Shown: positions 1 through 7,234 of the stretch, piece after piece
How the letters are laid out: every line of letters starts with the position of its first letter
Position numbering within the stretch: the first letter of the stretch is position 1
Virus record (IMG/VR): IMGVR_UViG_3300006793_000354
Span: 1 to 21,131 of that record
Reading direction: 5' to 3' (one strand)
Length of the DNA: 21,131 nucleotides
From: a virus
Notes under the pieces: generated by a model
Seen by the model: only the letters and a program-made list of their open reading frames with translations
The model's database searches: none
Told to the model about the DNA's origin: nothing
Translations under genes and position numbers: made by a program

Positions 1-1626
1 GTTTTCAAACGTACTAGATACAACATCAGTTATAGTTTTACCTTCAACATGAAAATTACTAATATAAACCTCAACATTAGAGTTACTACTGGTTAACGGC
101 TTACTAACAGTTATACCAGGCCTATAAAGCGTATTAGTATCGAAAGATAGCTTGGTTATATTTTTAGTAAGTATATTAGTAAAGTCATTATCTGTCTCAC
201 CTTTATAATCAACGTAAATTGTCCTGCCGTAATTACCCAATCTACCACGTAAAGTTTTTATACCGTCGCTTAATATATCAAATGCATCTATAGATACGTT
301 TGAATCTTGATAACTATAACCAGAAGCTTCATCACCTCTTATAGATATTGAATTAAACTTTCTACCAGATAAAGGAATACCGGTACGTGAAGTAGTATCT
401 TCATAGGTCTTTTCCAGAGCATAAAAACCATGAGTATCAAATCCTACGCCTAAAATACCACCACTCAATCCACGTGATCGTATATCACCTGAAGCACCAC
501 CAGAATACCCTAAATCATCTCCAACTCCACCTCCAGTTAATGGTACTGTAGCGTTCTGCAAAAACATAGTAAATCCTAGTTCATCATCAGCATTCCAATT
601 TTTGACTTCATAATTAAAAGACCAAGTTATATCATAGGAAGGTGATACACCATCTTCGAAGACTGCGAGAGAAGTAGCAGATAGCGGTAAGGCTGATAAC
701 GCTGGTGATGTGTAAGTTTCTGGGGTATATTTATAGTAATTCTCTAAATTGTAATCGGTTAAAGTATAACCTGAAGCAGCAAATCCTCCAGCTGCGGCAT
801 AATCAGTATCAACATCAGTTATTAGACGATTTATGTCATTATAATTACGTGGTGAGCTTATAAACGGACCAGATCCCACATAGTGAAAAAGCCCTAATAA
901 TATAACTTCGTTATTTTGAAGCATTAAAAGAGGGCTACCTGAGTCACCTGGGGAGTTGTTATAATTCCATAATTTTGCTGTACTATCAGTAGACGTGTTA
1001 ACATTGAAAGTAGAATAACCACCAGCGGAGTAATTATTTGAGTCCGGGTCTGTAAGACTTGCAAAATTTACAACACTAAGATTTTTTATAGAAGCTAACT
1101 CGGATTGATTTGTATGTAATACTAATACTTCATCGGGTTGAGATGCTGTTCTCCAGAAAGTATTACTTATGAAATATTCACTGTTAAAATATCTATATGA
1201 TTCTTTAGGTAATACCTTTAGTACATCAATAGTATCAGGTAAATCGGATTCTAAGAGGGCAATCCCATAATCACCGTATGCAAGAGGGAAGTTTTTAGTT
1301 GCTACTACATCTCTTGTAATAAGTGTATTATCTTTAGTTACAAAATAAATAGTATCACCTGCTATGTAACTAGCGTGCTTGCTGTATACAACATGTCGCT
1401 TTGTGACCGCTGCTCCGCCTATCTCTGTACTCGTCCTATCATTCCACGCAACTATACCAGTTACACCATCAAAATCATAGACCCAGCTGCTTATATTTCG
1501 CGTTAAACTGCCGACTGCAGTATAATCACTAAATATAGCTCTATCAGTAAAGGGACTCTTACCGTCAATTGCAGATAGAATTGAGCTTGTTGTGGTCTCT
1601 TGTAGTAATTGGACTGGATTAGACAT
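1..1626 (-). CDS. Trypsin-like serine protease with L-type-lectin-like domain, 3' end outside window
   Basis: This frame is open from an ATG at 1624-1626 to the window edge, giving 542 residues without a stop; the C-terminus is missing. Residues about 50-270 read as a chymotrypsin-fold protease. A strand ends in VTKRHVVYSKHA (74-85) with His84 where the catalytic His of a TAAHC-type motif falls. GDYGIALLESDLP (118-130) resembles the Asp strand, with Asp119 as candidate. PGDSGSPLL (226-234) is the classic nucleophile loop, Ser229. Residues about 330-540 resemble an L-type (legume-like) lectin: DELGFTMFLQN (348-358), a GGG-rich turn (366-377) and ILGVGFDTHGFY (391-402). There is no signal peptide. 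It is the last gene seen in the fibre block, so a virion-associated enzyme acting on host-surface or capsule protein is inferred. The spacing after Asp119 is two residues longer than usual, so the Asp assignment is weaker than His and Ser. Fold calls come from motifs only. Confidence 0.8.
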   Translation of the reverse strand, partial: MSNPVQLLQETTTSSILSAIDGKSPFTDRAIFSDYTAVGSLTRNISSWVYDFDGVTGIVAWNDRTSTEIGGAAVTKRHVVYSKHASYIAGDTIYFVTKDNTLITRDVVATKNFPLAYGDYGIALLESDLPDTIDVLKVLPKESYRYFNSEYFISNTFWRTASQPDEVLVLHTNQSELASIKNLSVVNFASLTDPDSNNYSAGGYSTFNVNTSTDSTAKLWNYNNSPGDSGSPLLMLQNNEVILLGLFHYVGSGPFISSPRNYNDINRLITDVDTDYAAAGGFAASGYTLTDYNLENYYKYTPETYTSPALSALPLSATSLAVFEDGVSPSYDITWSFNYEVKNWNADDELGFTMFLQNATVPLTGGGVGDDLGYSGGASGDIRSRGLSGGILGVGFDTHGFYALEKTYEDTTSRTGIPLSGRKFNSISIRGDEASGYSYQDSNVSIDAFDILSDGIKTLRGRLGNYGRTIYVDYKGETDNDFTNILTKNITKLSFDTNTLYRPGITVSKPLTSSNSNVEVYISNFHVEGKTITDVVSSTFEN

Positions 1627-1634
1627 TTACGTTA

Positions 1635-1850
1635 TTATTTAATCTGATAAACAAATACCAGAGTAAAAGATTCACCAGACTTTATAGTAGATTTGTGTAC
1701 GAGTTGGTACCCTATTTTTTTAAGCTCATAATAGATAGTTCTAAAGTAATCCTTTTTAATGTTGACGACGAGGCTTCTACGATTCTTATCTTCAAGTATA
1801 AAATCGGTAAATTCCTCTAGAAAGGAGCTGGCTCGTTCCCGTACATCCAC
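1635..1850 (-). CDS. Small unknown protein (71 aa)
   Basis: The reading frame starts at GTG (1848-1850); no ATG is available, because the overlapping ATG frame ends after nine codons and the frame upstream is closed by TGA. An ATTAAATA motif lies 5 bases before the GTG, as at neighbouring genes. The product is charged and appears alpha/beta, with an acidic amphipathic N-terminal half (residues 3-22) and a strand-rich end (FTLVFVYQIK). There is no membrane segment and no recognised family. It lies 8 bases after the 54-codon gene and 8 bases before the protease-lectin gene, so it is probably co-expressed with them. A role as assembly helper for a neighbouring fibre is possible only by position. 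Its length and tight packing favour a real gene. Confidence 0.6.
   Translation of the reverse strand: MDVRERASSFLEEFTDFILEDKNRRSLVVNIKKDYFRTIYYELKKIGYQLVHKSTIKSGESFTLVFVYQIK
1636..1643 (-). promoter_or_regulatory. ATTAAATA start-proximal motif before protease-lectin gene
   Basis: The octamer ATTAAATA (minus strand) ends 9 bases before the ATG at 1626 and overlaps the stop codon of the 71-aa gene. It shares the TAAATA core with the T4-type late octamer TATAAATA. It could be a weak late promoter or an AT-rich initiation signal; sequence alone does not decide. Confidence 0.4.
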
Positions 1851-1855
1851 CTTAA

Positions 1856-1863
1856 TATTTAAT
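1856..1863 (-). promoter_or_regulatory. ATTAAATA start-proximal motif before 71-aa gene
   Basis: ATTAAATA on the minus strand ends 5 bases before the GTG start at 1850. It contains the TAA stop of the 54-codon gene. The same octamer recurs before the genes starting at 1626, 10569, 16178 and 18515. Confidence 0.4.
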
Positions 1864-2023
1864 CACTTTGCAGTGCTTCTACTATTTGGTTAATTTTATT
1901 ATACAGTGAATATACATCTGCATACCCTAAATCACTAGATAGAGTAAAGGGATACGTTTCTATTAACTTATGAAGAATTTTAAAATCTTCCGGTGTTACA
2001 CCATCAACAACTAGCTCGTCCAT
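1859..2023 (-). CDS. Small unknown protein (54 aa)
   Basis: An ATG at 2021-2023 opens 54 codons ending in TAA at 1859-1861. The protein starts MDELVVDGVTPEDFKILHKL and ends IVEALQSD. It is acidic, looks mostly helical (two predicted helices around residues 10-23 and 37-53), and has no Cys and no membrane segment. It fills the gap between the 71-aa gene and the 536-aa fibre gene almost exactly (29 bases upstream, 8 bases downstream), which is the main reason to call it a gene. ATTAAATT, one base off the local start motif, precedes the ATG by 5 bases. No family is recognised. It could be a small fibre-assembly or regulatory protein, but nothing in the sequence shows this. Confidence 0.55.
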   Translation of the reverse strand: MDELVVDGVTPEDFKILHKLIETYPFTLSSDLGYADVYSLYNKINQIVEALQSD

Positions 2024-2028
2024 AAGCT

Positions 2029-2036
2029 AATTTAAT
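2029..2036 (-). promoter_or_regulatory. ATTAAATT, near-match to start-proximal motif
   Basis: ATTAAATT on the minus strand ends 5 bases before the ATG at 2023. It differs by one base from the ATTAAATA motif found at five other starts in this block. Confidence 0.25.
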
Positions 2037-2052
2037 GTAACTTTTCTAGAAA

Positions 2053-3663
2053 TCAAAGGCCCCATTCAAACTTTATAAGTCCATCAGCGGTATCAACTGT
2101 ATCACCATTGTGACCTCCAGCACCAGCGCCGGCAACATTATCTGATCCCCAGAAAGAGGCAGTACCTCCAACATCTTCGCCTCCGTTGTTTGTATCCCAA
2201 CCACCGCGACCACCATCAATTATATGACCACCTAAAACGTATGCTGACTGGCCACCTGCTAGACCTGTGCCGTTTGTTGAGAGGTTGCCAGTATTAGTAC
2301 TACTATCCGGCACTAATCCGGAGGGTTGAGTAACAGCACCATGAGATCTTGCAATCTCAACTGTATTAATAGAAAGGAATGACGGATTACCTGAAGCACC
2401 GTTGGCACCTGTAGCGCCAGCACCTATTGTAAGGTCAATATCAGTACCGATAGGAGCTGAGAGAATACCAGTAATAGTGGCAGCAGCGCCACCTGTACGT
2501 ACACCTCCCTTTGAACCTGAACCAGTTAACCAAAATTTAGTATATTCTGCTAAAGTAGTAAAAGTATAACTACCAGCATTTGAATTAGCAGTAATACCAG
2601 GTGTTCCGGTGCTTAATACAAGATTACCTGAGAGAGGTGAAACTGCTGAAGTCTCTGCTGTTCCGTTAACAGTTAATGCTAGTGGTGATTTGACTTGAAT
2701 TGTTGATTGCGCTAAACTATCAGGTATTGCTTTAATAATAAACAATGCACCTTTCGCACTTAAGGAACCAGTACCTGTACCAATGTTTAATGTTGTGGAT
2801 CCTGCAGGATCAGACTCAACACCGTATAAAGCAGAGTCGGTATAGTTTGGTAATTTAAAGTTAGTAGCATTACCACCAAATTCAGAACCTATAATAGCAT
2901 AAAGGTCAGGATAAGTTGCTGAAGCAATTGTCTGCCCGTTGCACAATAGCCAACCCTCAGGTGCAGCGTTAGCAGACACATATGGCATAATTGTACCTAC
3001 TGGAATGGGACCTGCAGTAGAGTTAAAGAAGAAAGTAGAGGCTTGATCAGGTACTCTCCATGTAAGATTACCTGATACATCAGTCCCTAAAAATTTATTA
3101 CTACCAACGCCACCAACTGGAAAAGTATAATCTACCGCGTTGATACTTAGCTTTTGCGGTAAGTTAAGATACGTGGTACTATTAGGAGTAATTCTATCCA
3201 CTGAAATATTTGTACTGCTTAAGGCAACTCTACCATTAGTATCTATTTCTAAAGAATTACCCAATGCATCAGCGTGAAAATTGTTAGCAGATAAAGTACC
3301 AACCACAATAGACCCATCTGCATCATCAATAGAAATAGTACCATCACCAGCTGTTAAAATTCTACCAGCCGATAACCAGGAGGATGTAGTTTTGATATAG
3401 AGTATATTACTAGTAGAGTTATGGGCATAATCTCCCTCAACTGCATCAGTTATTGTAGTATGATCTACACTAGAGCCTTTGTATTTGTTACCTGTAACAT
3501 GACCACCAGCTGTTGTCCCATCACCCACAAACAATCTTTTTCCATCTATGGTATATCCTAGCTCCCCTTCTGATAGTATAACATTTTTACGATCTACTTC
3601 ATCTCCTTGTCTTACGAGAAGCTTTAACAAAGTATTTTCTAGAATTTCAATTTTTTTTGCCAT
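2053..3663 (-). CDS. Tail fibre with collar domain and glycine-rich tip
   Basis: This 536-residue protein has three visible parts. Residues about 8-60 form an N-terminal module with ILSEGELGYTIDGKRLFVGD (29-48), shared with the neighbouring 338-aa protein and typical of marine phage fibre proteins, probably for attachment or trimerisation. Residues about 219-275 are a phage tail-collar domain: PVGTIMPYVSANAAPEGWLL (221-240), then CNGQTI, YPDLYAIIG, and FKLPNYT. Residues about 365-536 are glycine-rich with repeated GG pairs (GAGATGANGASG 414-425, GGRGGWD 484-490, GAGAGGHNG 512-520), like the Gly-rich tips of phage adhesins that contact the receptor. A distal receptor-binding fibre is inferred. 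The gene starts 4 bases after the stop of the 338-aa gene, without a Shine-Dalgarno sequence; the ATG directly follows TTAAAACA, as at the paralogous start. Confidence 0.88.
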   Translation of the reverse strand: MAKKIEILENTLLKLLVRQGDEVDRKNVILSEGELGYTIDGKRLFVGDGTTAGGHVTGNKYKGSSVDHTTITDAVEGDYAHNSTSNILYIKTTSSWLSAGRILTAGDGTISIDDADGSIVVGTLSANNFHADALGNSLEIDTNGRVALSSTNISVDRITPNSTTYLNLPQKLSINAVDYTFPVGGVGSNKFLGTDVSGNLTWRVPDQASTFFFNSTAGPIPVGTIMPYVSANAAPEGWLLCNGQTIASATYPDLYAIIGSEFGGNATNFKLPNYTDSALYGVESDPAGSTTLNIGTGTGSLSAKGALFIIKAIPDSLAQSTIQVKSPLALTVNGTAETSAVSPLSGNLVLSTGTPGITANSNAGSYTFTTLAEYTKFWLTGSGSKGGVRTGGAAATITGILSAPIGTDIDLTIGAGATGANGASGNPSFLSINTVEIARSHGAVTQPSGLVPDSSTNTGNLSTNGTGLAGGQSAYVLGGHIIDGGRGGWDTNNGGEDVGGTASFWGSDNVAGAGAGGHNGDTVDTADGLIKFEWGL

Positions 3664-3667
3664 TGTT

Positions 3668-4684
3668 TTAATTAGTTGGTACTTTAAATACAGGTATTGC
3701 TACTACTCCTTCAGTGCCAGTATCAAACTGTATAAACCCTGCAGAAGAAAGATTTACTGAAGCAGTAGTCCCAGCGCTGTTAGCAGAAGTAGCTGCTATT
3801 AATGTGCCCCCACTCCATGGAGCGCTAGGATATTGGTTTAAATAGCCTTTATATGCAGTATCTACCCCTGTTATATTTTGCACTACTGTAGAAGCACGAG
3901 AAGAAACACGTCCATATATATCGTAGTTTATAGCATCTAATGCATTTGTTGCTCCGTTACCTATTGTTGCAAGATTTAAAACATTACCAGAAACATTAAG
4001 TGTTGCGCCTAAGCTACTACCTTTAAGAGCATTTGCATCCACGACACCAGCCGGTACAGAAGCTATTTCTAATTCACCGCTTGGAAATGAGAAAGTGCTA
4101 GTCGCATCGATACTTATTGTTGTACCACTACCACCTTCAATACCGTTTCCGAAAGAAGAAGTATCAATATGGTTTTCATCTATCGTTAATACTGATAATT
4201 TATTAGAATTAATTTGTATAGTAGAGTTATCAACATTTGCGGAGAGTCCTTCAGTTGCATTTAATCCAATTGCACCAGCTGAATATACAGAATCAGGGTT
4301 TAAGTTTCTGGCAGAAATAGCGTTATCAATAACATGTAATTTGTTAGAAGCATTATAATCTATAGTGTTTGTATCTGGCACTGATCCAATAAATCCCCAA
4401 CTCGATAATAAAGAGTAATCAGAACCTGATAATTGGTATAGGAAGTTGTTTTCATATACCAAGTCACCAGTCGTGGCTGTTGCTAAAGCAGTTCTAGAGG
4501 TAATTGATAGTGGTGGATGGACTATATTACCTGTAATGTTACCACCTGAGGTAAATCCATCACCTACCCAGATACGCTTATTATCAGTTGTATACCCAAG
4601 TTCACCTTGCTCGAGAATAACTGAAGTTCTTTGAGCTTCAGTACCTCGTCTAATTTTAAGTTTTACTATTTCAATATCTGGCAT
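3668..4684 (-). CDS. Phage tail fibre protein (338 aa)
   Basis: The N-terminus (residues about 6-55) carries VKLKIRRGTEAQRTSVILEQ followed by GELGYTTDNKRIWVGDG, the module that also begins the 536-aa fibre next door. The remainder is Ser-, Thr-, Asn- and Ala-rich with short alternating strands (for example INSNKLSVLTIDENHIDTSS), as in beta-helical or beta-prism fibre shafts. The short C-terminal segment (FIQFDTGTEGVVAIPVFKVP) could be a small globular cap. There is no collar domain. It follows the 197-aa collar protein by 12 bases and precedes the 536-aa fibre by 4, so the three are probably made together. It probably acts as a fibre shaft or alternative adhesin. The family assignment rests on the N-terminal module and the context. 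Confidence 0.8.
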   Translation of the reverse strand: MPDIEIVKLKIRRGTEAQRTSVILEQGELGYTTDNKRIWVGDGFTSGGNITGNIVHPPLSITSRTALATATTGDLVYENNFLYQLSGSDYSLLSSWGFIGSVPDTNTIDYNASNKLHVIDNAISARNLNPDSVYSAGAIGLNATEGLSANVDNSTIQINSNKLSVLTIDENHIDTSSFGNGIEGGSGTTISIDATSTFSFPSGELEIASVPAGVVDANALKGSSLGATLNVSGNVLNLATIGNGATNALDAINYDIYGRVSSRASTVVQNITGVDTAYKGYLNQYPSAPWSGGTLIAATSANSAGTTASVNLSSAGFIQFDTGTEGVVAIPVFKVPTN

Positions 4685-4696
4685 TGTTTTAAATTG

Positions 4697-5290
4697 TTAA
4701 GCTGTTCTCTTCCATACATACAAACCAAAAGAAGGTGGTATGTTATTATGCGCTGTTCCGCTACCAGCTGGGTCTGATATTATATCATTTACTGGTGTAC
4801 GTGTTGCGTTATTAGAAATGCCTTGACCATACCCATCACCATCTATACCATTAGCATCACTTATAGGTAAGTCGTGGCTATGAGCTGGAAGTTCAGCCAC
4901 TGTTAAGGTATGTTTATATTTTCCTGTAGAATCGTTACCCGCGGGGACTGCTTGTGTATTAGTACCATCGTTACCTGTACCAACACCGGCAATAAATCTT
5001 CCTTCTGCTTCTTGTATCCAGGTTGTTCCAGAGAATCTAACTCCAGGATTTGTATTATCAGCAGAAAATATAACAGCCCCTACAGGGTAAAGTGCATCTA
5101 TAAAACTAGAACCTAAATTACCATCAATATCGATTCCTTCACCTGCTCTACCAATCTTTAATGAACTCTTATTACCAAAGCCATCATATACATCCTGCAA
5201 CCCACTAGCAGGTATAGGCTCTCCTTTAGCATGCAGGACTCCAGGATATGTATCACTAATATTTGTATTAGTTAATGATGTAGTTGCCAT
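4697..5290 (-). CDS. Collar-type short fibre, gp10 C-terminal-like domain
   Basis: This 197-residue protein ends in a domain of the kind found at the C-terminus of T4 gp10 and in many collar-type fibres. It has ALYPVGAVIFSADNTNPGVR (66-85), then SGTTWIQEAEGRFIAGVG, a His motif HTLTVAELPAHSHDLP (127-142) and the terminal IPPSFGLYVWKRTA. The HSH pair is in the position of metal-binding histidines in trimeric collar fibres. Residues 1-60 include a short segment (GNKSSLKIGRAGEGIDIDGN) that may trimerise. It is short for a fibre, so it is more likely a baseplate-attached spike or connector. A TATAAATA late-promoter octamer lies 5 bases before the ATG, so the gene probably begins a transcription unit covering it, the two fibres and the genes beyond. 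Confidence 0.87.
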   Translation of the reverse strand: MATTSLTNTNISDTYPGVLHAKGEPIPASGLQDVYDGFGNKSSLKIGRAGEGIDIDGNLGSSFIDALYPVGAVIFSADNTNPGVRFSGTTWIQEAEGRFIAGVGTGNDGTNTQAVPAGNDSTGKYKHTLTVAELPAHSHDLPISDANGIDGDGYGQGISNNATRTPVNDIISDPAGSGTAHNNIPPSFGLYVWKRTA

Positions 5291-5295
5291 ACAGT

Positions 5296-5303
5296 TATTT
5301 ATA
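5296..5303 (-). promoter_or_regulatory. T4-type late promoter octamer TATAAATA
   Basis: An exact TATAAATA on the minus strand lies in the 33-base gap between the 636-aa gene and the collar gene, ending 5 bases before the ATG at 5290. It matches the consensus used by gp55-family late sigma factors. The spacing is the same as at 18979, 19012 and 19504, which argues against chance. A start site about six bases downstream would give an almost leaderless mRNA. Confidence 0.6.
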
Positions 5304-5323
5304 AGCTAAAGCCATTTATCCAA

Positions 5324-7234
5324 TTAAATTAGTATTATACCCTGAGAATTATATGCTGTTTGAACAGTAGAACCAGCGTCAGGTAAAACGAGATTAGTTA
5401 TTTTACTCTGTACATCGTAAATCTCAGAAAAACATCTGTTTAGTACTCCTACAAGACTTTCTTCATTGGTATGTATAAGCATGTTTTCTAAATCCTCACG
5501 AACAAACTCTTCAAAATTAAGATTATAATTATAATCTCCTAACTCTAAGATATCTTGATTATAACGACCAGCAAATCTACCAACAATGTTATTTTTAAGA
5601 GTTATAACATCCTGTACAATCTTTGTAATCTCGTTATTAATAGTAGAAGTCTGTATGTATTGATCCTTATTAAGTGAAAACCCTTGTTTACCGTAATTTA
5701 TGTAATTGCTATGCTTTATTACTCGTTGATAAGCTTCGTGAGTATTTTCACTAAAGAAGTATATTCTACTATTAGTCATCATTACAATTCTATCATTGCC
5801 TGATGCACTAGGAAATAAATTAAAACTGTTAACATCACTTATTAAAAGACCATTATCAGAAGCGTCATTTGTGTTTATAATATTCCAACGAAAATTAGCA
5901 TTCTTCCAGTTTATATCTTGAAAATTCCATCTGTTATTTTCTGCTACAACTGGTTGCACATCTATTAAGCCTAATCTAAAATTATCGAAAGTTCCTATAA
6001 CCTTTTCTGGCCTAGTTTTATATTTTTTGTAAATTTTCTTTGTAGTAGAAAAAAACCAATAATTACTAGAAACACCTGAAAAAGCTATATCTACTATTTT
6101 ATTATCATCTATTTTATCTTCCAATACTACACGTTCTAATCTACCATAATTATAACCAGAATATCTATATAGATAAGCCGTAAAACCAGTAGCTTGTGTT
6201 ATACTTGGACCGTAAGTTAAGATATATAAAGATTTAAAATCTGGATCAAACTCCATCGCACCAAAAGTCTCCTTGTTAAAGTTTATTGAAATGCGTGTTT
6301 GATAGTTAAGCATCGTATCAAATATCTTAATTACTTTGTTACCGGAATCATAAACTGCTATTTCAGTATCACAGCATGCTAATTTAGTAGGTCGTATAAA
6401 TTTGGTTTTATTTCTACCATCCCCATGACCTCCTAATAGTTCGATAAAATTACGCTTATTACCCAATGATGAATCATTATTAATAAACCCTTCAATATCA
6501 TATTTTAAGACAACATTATTAACTGTATCAGTTAAAAATACATTTTCTTTATTAGATGCTATTCCACCTAACTCTCCAAAACGTAACTCGTTATCATCGT
6601 CTTCATATTTGTTGGTATTTAATATAACATCAAGGGATGTATCACTACCTGTCATAGCAATAAAAGTGCTACTTGTTATAGCGAATAGTGCAAATCTATC
6701 ATTAAAGTCTAAATTTAATTGCGCAGTTGATTCTATTACATCGCCAAAAGCACTAAGCTTGTTTGAATTACTAAAAGGTATAGAATCATTAAAGGTAGGG
6801 CTATTAGCGGACAGCTCTTGCACAGTAAAAGTACTATCAGAAATAGATGTTAGGCTAGCATATCTTATATCTGTAGACCATGGTAATTTATTAGAAGCAA
6901 TAAAACATCTAGAAAATATAAAATTAGTATTTTCTCTTATTTTGTCTAATTTAAATTTAAACAAATTATAATCAAAAGTATCATTTATAGCAAAAGTACA
7001 TTCTTCAATTGTATTTGGCAGATCTATAGTTAAGTCAGAAATTACCCTGTCTTTAAAAACTCTTGAAAAGGCTAGATCCGTATCAAAAGTATTTTTTGAA
7101 GTTAGGACTTTTTTAGTACCTAATTCAACGGCTACATTATTTTCAACTTCAACTAACCCATAAAAATCTGCACCTGTTAAAGTAAACAAATCTCCATCAG
7201 AGTAGAATTTTTTATATGATTTGTAATCAGTCAT
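5324..7234 (-). CDS. NHL-type beta-propeller virion protein (636 aa)
   Basis: The ATG overlaps the TGA stop of the 1112-aa gene (ATGA), so translation is probably coupled. Residues about 215-310 contain NHL-like propeller blades: FGELGGIASNKENVFLTDTV (219-238) with NNVVLKYDIEG, then RPTKLACCDTEIAVYDSGNK (281-300) with VIKIFD. Further blade-like strands continue to about residue 420. Residues 1-200 and 500-636 are not recognised; the C-terminus has a helical stretch that could mediate oligomerisation (FVREDLENMLIHTNEE). NHL propellers in other proteins bind proteins, RNA or glycans; here a peripheral baseplate or adhesion role is inferred from the position between a LamG-like protein and the collar and fibre genes. 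No enzyme motif was seen. Confidence 0.75.
   Translation of the reverse strand: MTDYKSYKKFYSDGDLFTLTGADFYGLVEVENNVAVELGTKKVLTSKNTFDTDLAFSRVFKDRVISDLTIDLPNTIEECTFAINDTFDYNLFKFKLDKIRENTNFIFSRCFIASNKLPWSTDIRYASLTSISDSTFTVQELSANSPTFNDSIPFSNSNKLSAFGDVIESTAQLNLDFNDRFALFAITSSTFIAMTGSDTSLDVILNTNKYEDDDNELRFGELGGIASNKENVFLTDTVNNVVLKYDIEGFINNDSSLGNKRNFIELLGGHGDGRNKTKFIRPTKLACCDTEIAVYDSGNKVIKIFDTMLNYQTRISINFNKETFGAMEFDPDFKSLYILTYGPSITQATGFTAYLYRYSGYNYGRLERVVLEDKIDDNKIVDIAFSGVSSNYWFFSTTKKIYKKYKTRPEKVIGTFDNFRLGLIDVQPVVAENNRWNFQDINWKNANFRWNIINTNDASDNGLLISDVNSFNLFPSASGNDRIVMMTNSRIYFFSENTHEAYQRVIKHSNYINYGKQGFSLNKDQYIQTSTINNEITKIVQDVITLKNNIVGRFAGRYNQDILELGDYNYNLNFEEFVREDLENMLIHTNEESLVGVLNRCFSEIYDVQSKITNLVLPDAGSTVQTAYNSQGIILI

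Noticed and set aside
4095-4634. Open plus-strand frames opposite the 338-aa fibre gene.
   Set aside because: They lie antisense to a well-supported gene, have no start motif, and their composition mirrors the opposite strand. The same holds for plus-strand frames at 3548-3760, 4910-5116, 6609-6971 and 18636-18914.
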